From the NCBI GenBank assembly GCA_025924755.1, contig JAICHT010000054.1:1-14728 (forward strand): a stretch of DNA of 14,728 nt, in the 5' to 3' direction. Numbering within the stretch: the first letter of the stretch is position 1; each line of letters starts with the position of its first letter. A model generated the notes under the pieces. That model saw nothing but the letters and a program-made list of their open reading frames with translations. It was not told the DNA's origin and did not search any database. The position numbers were made by a program, and so were the translations under genes. Of this stretch, positions 5,629 through 11,939 are shown in pieces. The stretch comes from Chitinophagaceae bacterium. Lineage in GTDB: Bacteria; Bacteroidota; Bacteroidia; Chitinophagales; Chitinophagaceae.

Positions 5629-8330
5629 TCCAATACCGGTCGCAGCCATCTTTCCATTTCTTCAGCAGGCATGCCTTTACGGTTGGTATAGTCTTTTAGC
5701 TGGTCTTCTTTTATTTTACCTACACCAAAATACTGGCTTTGCGGGTGCGCTATATACCAGCCGCATACCGAAGCTGCGGGATGCATGGCCAGGCTTTCGG
5801 TAAGTTCAATACCTGCGTTTTCAGTAGCGTTTAATAAAGAAAATAATTTGCGCTTTTCCGTATGGTCGGGGCAGGCAGGATAACCCGGTGCCGGACGGAT
5901 GCCCTGGTATTCTTCCTTAATTAATTGTTCATTGGTAAGATTTTCATCTTTGGCGTATCCCCAATATTCCTTGCGTACCTGATGGTGCAGGCACTCGGCA
6001 AACGCTTCCACTAATCTATCAGAAAGCACTTGCACCAATATCTTGTTATATTCGTCATTGTCTTTAATATAGCGTTCTCTATGGGTTTCCATGCCTTTGA
6101 TAGTAACAGCGAAAGCACCCATATAATCAGAAGAATCTTTTCCTGGCTTTATAAAATCTGCTAACGAAAAGTTAGGCTGCCCGGCTGCTTTTTGAATTTG
6201 TTGGCGTAAAGATTCTAATTGTACCTCGCCCCCTTCTGTTTGTAAAGTAACAGTGTCTTTGTCATTACTGTAAGCAGGCCAAAAACCTATTACACCTTCA
6301 GCGGTAAACCACTTTTCATCCACAATTTTTTTCAACAAAGCTTTGGCATCATTATATAATTTGGTGGCTTCCGCACCTACCACTTTATCGGATAAGATAT
6401 CAGGAAAACGACCATGCATTTCCCAGGCAATAAAGAAAGGCCCCCAATCAATATATTCAGCAATGGTAGCTATGTCAAAGCTTTTAAATACTTTGACGCC
6501 ATCCACAGCAGGTTTTACAGGCTGATAGTTATCCCATTTAATAGCTACTTTGTTTTTTACAGCGTTCTCATAGGTTAAAAAAGCTTTGGCTGTTTTCTTC
6601 TTGGCAAACGTTTCCTTCAGGTCTGTATATTCCTTTGTCAGATTACTTAAAAAAGGCATTTTCTGCTCTGCATTTAACAAGTTACCAGCAACCGTAACAC
6701 TACGGGAAGCATCTAATACATGCACCACGCCATTGTCATACTCAGGAGCAATTTTTACAGCCGTGTGCATACGGGAAGTAGTAGCACCACCAATTAAAAG
6801 GGGGAGCTTAAAATTGCGGCGTTTCATTTCACGGGCTACATGTACCATTTCGTCAAGCGAAGGTGTAATTAAGCCGCTTAAACCAATAATATCTACCTTT
6901 TCTTTTATAGCAGTTTCTAAAATTTTATCGGCAGGTACCATTACGCCTAAATCAATTACATCGTATCCATTACATCCTAATACTACGCCTACAATGTTTT
7001 TTCCAATATCGTGTACATCTCCTTTAACGGTAGCCAATAAAATTTTAGCAGCTCCGGCTGTTTCTTCATTTAGCGTACCGGCCGCCAAATGGGCTGCTTT
7101 GCGTTCTTCTTTTTCAGCTTCAATATAAGGAGTTAGAATAGCTACTGATTTTTTCATTACCCTGGCACTCTTCACTACCTGAGGTAAGAACATTTTACCG
7201 GCTCCAAACAAATCACCTACCACATTCATTCCATCCATTAACGGACCTTCAATTACATCTAACGGTTTGGGATATTTCTGTCGGGCTTCTTCGGTATCTG
7301 CATCAATATAATCGGTAATGCCATTTACTAAAGAATGTTTTAAGCGTTCTTCAACAGAAGTACTTCTCCACGCATCGTCTTTCTTTACTTCTTTGCCTTT
7401 TGCTTTTACGGTTTCGGCAAAAGTTACCAAACGTTCGGTAGCATCAGGGCGACGGTTAAGAATTACATCTTCACATAACTCTCTTAATTGCGGTTCTATT
7501 TCATCATAAACAACCAACTGACCGGCATTAACAATACCCATATCCATACCCGCTTTAATAGCATGGTAAAGAAAAACAGCGTGCATCGCTTCCCGAACCG
7601 TTTCATTGCCTCTAAAGGAAAATGATACGTTACTAACACCGCCGCTTACTTTGGTTAACGGCATTTTTTGCTTAATAATTCGGGTGGCTTCAATAAAGTC
7701 AACACCGTAATTATTATGTTCTTCAATGCCGGTGGCTATGGCAAATATGTTTGGGTCAAAGATGATATCCTGCGGTGCAAAGCCTACTTTTTCGGTTAAT
7801 ATTTTATACGCTTTTTCACTGATACTTACTTTTTTCTCTAAGGTATCGGCCTGGCCGTTTTCGTCAAATGCCATTACTACTACAGAAGCTCCATACGACT
7901 GGCAAATAATAGCTTGCTCGATAAACTTCTGTTCTCCTTCTTTCATGGAGATAGAGTTTACTATACATTTACCCTGCACACACTTTAAACCGGCTTCGAT
8001 GATTTCAAACTTAGAGCTATCAATCATGATCGGAATTTTGGCAATATCCGGCTCTGCCTGTAACAGGTTCAAGTAAGTGGTCATTGCCTTTACCCCATCT
8101 AATAAGGCATCATCCATATTCACATCTAAAATCTGGGCACCGTTTTCTACTTGTTGACGGGCAACACTTAAAGCTTCTTCGTAATTATTTTCACGAATAA
8201 GACGGGCAAACTTTTTGGAACCGGTTACGTTGGTTCGTTCCCCTACGTTTACAAAGTTCGATTCCGGACGGATGACTAAGGGTTCAAGTCCTGCTAAGCG
8301 TAGATATGGTTTGATAATGATGTCAGACAT
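5625..8330 (-). CDS. metH: Methionine synthase, folate/cobalamin/activation subunit (MetH C-terminal part)
   Basis: This 901-residue protein corresponds to cobalamin-dependent methionine synthase without its N-terminal homocysteine domain. In order it has the pterin (methyl-THF) domain from about 25 to 310 (VNVGERTNVTGSKKF, DVNMDDALLDG, VSGGVSNVSFSFRG), the cobalamin cap helices from about 325 to 415, the B12 Rossmann domain from about 425 to 560 with GDVHDIGKN (H440 is the base-off cobalt ligand), and the AdoMet reactivation domain from about 575 with RPAPGYPACPDHTEK (812-826) and a conserved C-terminus with CGWYIAHPQSQYFGVGKI. It begins exactly at the linker that joins the two halves in one-piece enzymes, 78 bp after the homocysteine-domain gene, so the pair should form one enzyme. 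All catalytic motifs look intact. Its TAA overlaps the stop of the convergent HAD gene. Confidence 0.96.
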   Translation of the reverse strand: MSDIIIKPYLRLAGLEPLVIRPESNFVNVGERTNVTGSKKFARLIRENNYEEALSVARQQVENGAQILDVNMDDALLDGVKAMTTYLNLLQAEPDIAKIPIMIDSSKFEIIEAGLKCVQGKCIVNSISMKEGEQKFIEQAIICQSYGASVVVMAFDENGQADTLEKKVSISEKAYKILTEKVGFAPQDIIFDPNIFAIATGIEEHNNYGVDFIEATRIIKQKMPLTKVSGGVSNVSFSFRGNETVREAMHAVFLYHAIKAGMDMGIVNAGQLVVYDEIEPQLRELCEDVILNRRPDATERLVTFAETVKAKGKEVKKDDAWRSTSVEERLKHSLVNGITDYIDADTEEARQKYPKPLDVIEGPLMDGMNVVGDLFGAGKMFLPQVVKSARVMKKSVAILTPYIEAEKEERKAAHLAAGTLNEETAGAAKILLATVKGDVHDIGKNIVGVVLGCNGYDVIDLGVMVPADKILETAIKEKVDIIGLSGLITPSLDEMVHVAREMKRRNFKLPLLIGGATTSRMHTAVKIAPEYDNGVVHVLDASRSVTVAGNLLNAEQKMPFLSNLTKEYTDLKETFAKKKTAKAFLTYENAVKNKVAIKWDNYQPVKPAVDGVKVFKSFDIATIAEYIDWGPFFIAWEMHGRFPDILSDKVVGAEATKLYNDAKALLKKIVDEKWFTAEGVIGFWPAYSNDKDTVTLQTEGGEVQLESLRQQIQKAAGQPNFSLADFIKPGKDSSDYMGAFAVTIKGMETHRERYIKDNDEYNKILVQVLSDRLVEAFAECLHHQVRKEYWGYAKDENLTNEQLIKEEYQGIRPAPGYPACPDHTEKRKLFSLLNATENAGIELTESLAMHPAASVCGWYIAHPQSQYFGVGKIKEDQLKDYTNRKGMPAEEMERWLRPVLD

Positions 8331-8365
8331 TTTTGATAATCGGCTTTTTAAATTCTAATCAACTT

Positions 8366-8408
8366 TTGTTGCATTGCACTCTTGTACATTCTGTTTTCTA
8401 TGCAACAA
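8366..8408 (-). repeat. 9-bp hairpin between the two metH genes
   Basis: TTGTTGCAT (8366-8374) and ATGCAACAA (8400-8408) are perfectly complementary across a 25-nt loop. On the minus strand the stem starts directly after the TAG of the upstream metH gene. No T-run follows, so it is more likely an mRNA structure within the operon than a strong terminator. Confidence 0.55.
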
Positions 8409-9443
8409 CTAAGCTGTAATTGTACTATTTTCTTCTACTACGGGCAACTGCCGTGGTTTAATACCTTTTACCTGTTCTGCAATATGACGAATATGATCGG
8501 GTGTAGTACCACAGCAACCGCCTACAATATTCACAAACCCCTCAGCAGCCCATTCTTCTAAATGGTGGCTTGTGTCAGCAGGTTCTTCGTCATATTCGCC
8601 CATAGCATTGGGCAGACCGGCATTAGGATAAGCAGAAGTATAACAGGATGCTATTCCACTCAATTCTTCAATATGCGGACGCATTTCTTTAGCACCTAAG
8701 GCACAGTTTAAACCAATACTTAAAGGCTTGGCATGCAGTACCGACGTATAAAAGGCTTCTAAAGTTTGTCCGCTTAGCGTACGGCCGGAGGCATCGGTTA
8801 TTGTACCACTGATCATCACCGGCAGTTCTTCCTTACCGGTATCCCGGAAATATTTTTTAATAGCAAAAATGGCAGCTTTGGCATTTAAGGTATCAAAGAT
8901 GGTTTCAATTAATAGTAAGTCAACGCCACCTTCCACCAAACCTTTTACTTGCTCGTAGTAAGCATTCATTACCTCGTCAAAGGTTACAGCACGGTAGCCC
9001 GGATTATTAACGTCAGGTGAAAGCGATAAGGTTTTATTCATGGGGCCAATAGCGCCGGCCACAAATCGTTGTTCGTTGTTCGTTGATGGATGTTCGTTTG
9101 TAAACTCTTCAATAGATTGTCGGGCTATTTTAGCGGCGGCCACGTTAATTTCAAAAGCAATATCTTCCATGTGATAGTCAGCCATAGAAATACGCTGGGC
9201 ATTGAAAGTGTTGGTTTCGATAATATCAGCCCCGGCTTCTAAATATTCTTTGTGGATGCCTTTGATAATATCGGGTTGTGTTAATGATAGTAAATCATTA
9301 TTACCTTTTAAATCAGAAGGCCAATCTTTAAAACGTTCACCCCGATAGTCTTCTTCGGTAAGCTTATGGCGCTGAATCATAGTGCCCATAGCTCCATCAA
9401 TAATCAGGATCCGTTGTTTTAATATATCACGAATGTTACTCAT
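8409..9443 (-). CDS. metH: Homocysteine S-methyltransferase subunit (MetH N-terminal part)
   Basis: This 344-residue protein is the homocysteine-binding, zinc-dependent barrel of methionine synthase, which takes the methyl group from methylcobalamin. It starts ILKQRILIIDGAMGTMIQ and carries DIIETNTF (73-80), IGPMNKTLSLSPDV (132-145), LLIETIFDTLNAKAA (177-191) and the three zinc ligands C247 (GLNCALG), C310 and C311 (GGCCGTTP). The protein ends about 30 residues after the zinc cysteines, where a one-piece MetH would continue into the pterin domain. It is first gene of a two-gene operon with the folate/cobalamin subunit. Residues 120-126 (STNNEQR) are encoded by three tandem 7-bp units. A promoter 190-220 bp upstream implies a long leader. 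The function is clear; the gene could also be labelled as a separate homocysteine methyltransferase. Confidence 0.95.
   Translation of the reverse strand: MSNIRDILKQRILIIDGAMGTMIQRHKLTEEDYRGERFKDWPSDLKGNNDLLSLTQPDIIKGIHKEYLEAGADIIETNTFNAQRISMADYHMEDIAFEINVAAAKIARQSIEEFTNEHPSTNNEQRFVAGAIGPMNKTLSLSPDVNNPGYRAVTFDEVMNAYYEQVKGLVEGGVDLLLIETIFDTLNAKAAIFAIKKYFRDTGKEELPVMISGTITDASGRTLSGQTLEAFYTSVLHAKPLSIGLNCALGAKEMRPHIEELSGIASCYTSAYPNAGLPNAMGEYDEEPADTSHHLEEWAAEGFVNIVGGCCGTTPDHIRHIAEQVKGIKPRQLPVVEENSTITA
9066..9086 (-). repeat. Three tandem heptamers inside the MetH N-terminal gene
   Basis: On the plus strand the units are TCGTTGT, TCGTTGT and TCGTTGA; in coding sense they read (T/A)CAACGA. Seven bases is not a multiple of three, so successive units are read in different frames and give the low-complexity peptide STNNEQR at residues 120-126, just before the conserved FVAGAIGP strand. 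A further partial unit (TGTTCGT) follows at 9091-9097. Confidence 0.75.
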
Positions 9444-9632
9444 GTTGTTTCAATTTAGTAGCAGCGTATTGTTCGGGGGCGTTAAAGAGTGCGACGCTAC
9501 AGGTGTACTATAGCAGCACTATTGCTGGTTTCGTTGCTATTACAGACCTATTAAACGACGGGAAACTTAGTGAAGATGTTTCTGGCGTTTATTAGTTCTG
9601 TTTTTACCGGCCGAACAATAAACAAATCCGCC
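9444..9632 (-). promoter_or_regulatory. Long structured 5' leader of the metH operon
   Basis: From the predicted promoter the mRNA has about 190 untranslated bases before the ATG at 9443. A 10-bp perfect long-range helix pairs TATTGTTCGG (minus-strand RNA, 9620-9611) with CCGAACAATA (9476-9467), enclosing about 134 nt. Inside are ATAGCA/TGCTAT (9540-9535 with 9515-9510) and a 7-bp helix with one wobble, GTAGCGT (9500-9494) with ACGCTGC (9467-9461), which shares one base with the long helix and so may compete with it. The 3' strand of the long helix ends 23 nt before the start codon. By eye it matches neither the cobalamin-riboswitch B12 box nor the SAM-I or SAM-II cores. A riboswitch-like element is inference; an intergenic repeat is the main alternative. 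Confidence 0.45.
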
Positions 9633-9638
9633 GTGGCG

Positions 9639-9670
9639 CAAAAGTAAAAATTAAATAGCCAATCGTCAAA
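9639..9670 (-). promoter_or_regulatory. Bacteroidetes-type promoter of the metH operon
   Basis: On the minus strand a -33 TTTG (9667-9670) is followed by 20 bp and then a perfect -7 element TACTTTTG (9639-9646). This is the best-matched promoter in the window together with that of the HU gene. Transcription would begin near 9633. It lies 3' of the recR stop codon, so metH can be expressed independently of recR. Confidence 0.65.
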
Positions 9671-9674
9671 ACTG

Positions 9675-9692
9675 ATTTGCATCGTTGCAAAT
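9675..9692 (-). terminator. Short palindrome after recR: weak terminator or metH operator
   Basis: ATTTGCA-TCGT-TGCAAAT is a perfect 7-bp stem with a 4-nt loop, 10 nt past the recR stop and 4 bp upstream of the metH -33 element. Minus-strand RNA continues CAGTTTTGACG, so the U-run is short. Position and symmetry fit either a weak recR terminator or a binding site for a regulator of metH. Confidence 0.4.
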
Positions 9693-9702
9693 AGCTATTA
9701 TT

Positions 9703-10320
9703 TTACCGGCTGGATACATAATTTTCAACCGGCAACCGGTTTTGCAGGCTCCGTGCCAGTGTCATTTCATCAGCATATTCCAACTCTCCACCAAAAGCAA
9801 TTCCCCTCGATATAGTAGTTACCTTAGTAGCAGGCGACACTTTCTTTTGAATATAGTATATCGTAGTGTCGCCCTGAATTGTAGGACTCAGTGCAAAAAT
9901 CACTTCGGCAGTGCCTTCTTTTTGAGTGCGTTGTATTAACGTATCAATATTTAATTGCGAAGGGCCAATTCCATCTAATGGTGATATGACACCACCCAAT
10001 ACATGATAGGTGCCATTGTATTGCTGGGTACTTTCCAATGCAATTACATCACGGATATTTTCTACCACGCAGATCACATCCTGCTTGCGCATGGAGTTGG
10101 CGCAGATAGAACAGATATCAGCATCGGCTACATTATGGCAACGCTGGCAAAACCTGATTTCGGTACGCATGCGGGATACCACATCGCTAAAATGCTGCAC
10201 ATCTTCAGCTTCCTGTTTCAGCAAATGAAGCACTAAACGTAAGGCTGTTTTTTTACCAATTCCGGGCAGTTTGGCAAATTCCGCAACGGCTGTTTCAAGT
10301 AATGCACTGGAAAATTCCAT
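9703..10320 (-). CDS. recR: Recombination mediator protein RecR
   Basis: RecR acts with RecO and RecF to load RecA on SSB-coated single-stranded gaps. The 205 residues include the helix-hairpin-helix LPGIGKKTALRL (18-29), a four-cysteine zinc finger CQRCHNVADADICSIC (C58, C61, C70, C73), a Toprim domain starting VICVVENIRDVIALE (82-96, E87) and the family C-terminal motif SRGIAFGGELEYADEMTLAR (171-190). Length and order are standard. The frame could start 37 codons earlier, but that extension is hydrophobic and non-homologous, MEFSSALLETAVAEFAKLPGIG is the usual RecR N-terminus, and a -7 box (10327-10334) lies just upstream of the ATG at 10320. It lies between the metH operon and a lipoprotein gene, each with its own promoter-like box. 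Confidence 0.96.
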   Translation of the reverse strand: MEFSSALLETAVAEFAKLPGIGKKTALRLVLHLLKQEAEDVQHFSDVVSRMRTEIRFCQRCHNVADADICSICANSMRKQDVICVVENIRDVIALESTQQYNGTYHVLGGVISPLDGIGPSQLNIDTLIQRTQKEGTAEVIFALSPTIQGDTTIYYIQKKVSPATKVTTISRGIAFGGELEYADEMTLARSLQNRLPVENYVSSR

Positions 10321-10326
10321 AAGCAG

Positions 10327-10334
10327 CAAATTTA
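10327..10334 (-). promoter_or_regulatory. -7 element TAAATTTG immediately upstream of recR
   Basis: This is a perfect TAnnTTTG match on the minus strand, 6 nt before the recR ATG. No matching TTTG was found 17-23 bp further upstream, so support is partial. If used, the transcript would be nearly leaderless, as proposed for xth. Confidence 0.4.
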
Positions 10335-10451
10335 CAAAAAACGCTGTTATAAAGGAGTGAAAGATGATAGTAACGATGCCCGTTGGCTGATGTTTATTGG
10401 TCGTAAAATGCCGGTCTTCGTCCATCGGCAACTAATAGCGGTTAACGCTCT

Positions 10452-11864
10452 CTACAGCGATCGTTCAAATTCGTTATCCCAATTAGGTTTAATAGTAATT
10501 TTTTGCTTTATCGGCACTACAAGCTCGGGTTGTTTTTTGGTGCCGAAGAAGTGGCCGGGGTCCCATTTGCCGTTATTGTTTTTGTCATATAGTATCCGCA
10601 GGTCGTAATCGCCGGGAAGAAACAGCAGTTGGGAAAAATTGCCCGATTTTATCGGAGCAGAAAAAACGACCAAATCGTTCTGTACAAATTGCAGGATTGG
10701 GTTTTGCGTAGTATCCATATTCCGAATCCGAAGCTTAAGGCTTCCATAATCGGATCGCTTCCGGGTAGTAAAGGAAAGCGTATCGGTTTTTAAGAGCTTA
10801 CGGGCCAATGTATCTTCTGCAAAATCCTTATCAATAATTAAATGATACAATGTGCCTTCTTTCCATGCCGCTTTTATATGGATTACTTTTTTAGAGGTAT
10901 CTAGTGAAGCCGTATAGCCTGTATCGGGTTTAAAAGTACTATCCGTTGCCAGGCTTAATTTGGTAGAATCAAAGTTGCGGAGCGGCCGCTCAAAAGTAAG
11001 CGTCAGATCATTCAATAAATCTTGCTGGCTGCTACTGAGGTTGGGTGTAAACTTCAACCTTTTTTCTGTAGGAGCGGCGGTACGGGAAGCAGTAGCTGAT
11101 TTAGTTGCCGGTCCTGTCGTTTCTTTATAAGCATATAACAAGATAGGCTTGTCGCTGCCCGAAATTACTGTGGTATCATAAAAGGCAAAAGCCTGGCTGG
11201 AACTGGTATAGCGCCGTACAATACCAGCATCGCCAATAGCATATATGGCAAAGGTGTCTTTGGGTAAATTTTGAAAAGTAAAACGACCACTGCTATCCAG
11301 CCGGGTAGCGTAAACCGGCCGTTTATTCGCTACCGCCGAATCGGTCAAATCTTTATGCAATACTATTATCAATGTCGTATCTACTTTACCATTTTCGGCA
11401 AGTAGCACCCTGCCGGTTAATTGCAGCGAATCTAAATAAGAACCCGTGGAAAACACATACCGGAAGTTGCGTAATATATTGCCTTCGTTTACGTCTCTTA
11501 ACGCGTTGCCGAAGTTAAACACATAGGTGGTATTGGGCTGTAGCGAATCGCGGAGCTTGATATCAATAGTACGGAGCTTAGCGGTAATAAGCGGTACGTT
11601 TTCAAAAGATGGTGTAAACAACAGGTTTTGCTGCACATCCTGAAGGTCTACATATTCATTAAACGTTAAGGTAATACGGTTGCTTTTAAAATGAAGGGCA
11701 GAGTCTTTGGGAGAAGCATTTATTAATACCGGCGGCAAGGAATCTCTGGGGCCGCCCGAAGGCGGAATGATATTGGCACAACCGGAAAGCATCACCATTT
11801 TAAAAAAAGTGAGAAATAATAAGAACGCTATCCAAATTCCTTTCTTGCCGGTAACTACTTTCAT
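10452..11864 (-). CDS. Lipoprotein with N-terminal SbsA-type Ig-like domain
   Basis: This 470-residue predicted lipoprotein has a hydrophobic signal helix (about 9-25) and a lipobox LSGC (26-29) that place the mature N-terminus at Cys29. The next residues, ANIIPPSGGPRDSLPPVL, match the conserved start of a Bacteroidetes lipoprotein family. Residues about 41-141 form a Big_5 (SbsA-type) Ig-like domain: ITLTFNEYVDL is its typical first strand and TTYVFNFGNALRD its later one. A carboxypeptidase-regulatory-like beta segment follows (about 145-215), then a low-complexity Thr/Ala/Ser stretch (about 250-265), a second possible Big_5-like repeat (about 270-368) and a C-terminal beta domain with an EF-hand-like loop DKNNNGKWD (427-435). 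No acidic residues follow Cys29, which argues weakly against surface export. Function is unknown; a cell-envelope structural or adhesion role is inferred. Confidence 0.85.
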   Translation of the reverse strand: MKVVTGKKGIWIAFLLFLTFFKMVMLSGCANIIPPSGGPRDSLPPVLINASPKDSALHFKSNRITLTFNEYVDLQDVQQNLLFTPSFENVPLITAKLRTIDIKLRDSLQPNTTYVFNFGNALRDVNEGNILRNFRYVFSTGSYLDSLQLTGRVLLAENGKVDTTLIIVLHKDLTDSAVANKRPVYATRLDSSGRFTFQNLPKDTFAIYAIGDAGIVRRYTSSSQAFAFYDTTVISGSDKPILLYAYKETTGPATKSATASRTAAPTEKRLKFTPNLSSSQQDLLNDLTLTFERPLRNFDSTKLSLATDSTFKPDTGYTASLDTSKKVIHIKAAWKEGTLYHLIIDKDFAEDTLARKLLKTDTLSFTTRKRSDYGSLKLRIRNMDTTQNPILQFVQNDLVVFSAPIKSGNFSQLLFLPGDYDLRILYDKNNNGKWDPGHFFGTKKQPELVVPIKQKITIKPNWDNEFERSL

Positions 11865-11874
11865 ATTGAAGCCG

Positions 11875-11882
11875 CAAACATA
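11875..11882 (-). promoter_or_regulatory. -7 element TATGTTTG upstream of the lipoprotein gene
   Basis: This is a perfect TAnnTTTG box on the minus strand, 10 nt before the ATG at 11864, with no clear -33 TTTG at normal spacing. It suggests that the lipoprotein gene can be transcribed separately from the helicase gene 75 bp upstream. Confidence 0.4.
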
Positions 11883-11939
11883 AAGGCTTTCTTTAGTTTA
11901 TGCATTTTCCATACTCCTAATAATCCTCTAAATCTTTAC

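Noticed and set aside
6586..7128. A 180-codon plus-strand open frame inside the metH C-terminal gene
   Set aside because: The opposite strand encodes the intact B12 and neighbouring domains with all motifs; the plus-strand translation is Ser/Thr/Pro-rich with no domain.
8331..8408. Frameshift or premature stop breaking a single metH gene
   Set aside because: The split falls at the natural domain linker, both genes have proper starts and stops, 78 bp of non-coding sequence separates them, and no domain is damaged.
9444..9702. A cobalamin or SAM riboswitch of a known class upstream of metH
   Set aside because: I looked for the B12-box type consensus, the SAM-I core and the SAM-II pseudoknot core and saw none; the leader is reported only as structured RNA of unknown class.
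10321..10431. A 37-codon N-terminal extension of RecR
   Set aside because: It is hydrophobic and non-homologous, and contains the TAAATTTG promoter-like box; the standard RecR N-terminus begins at 10320.
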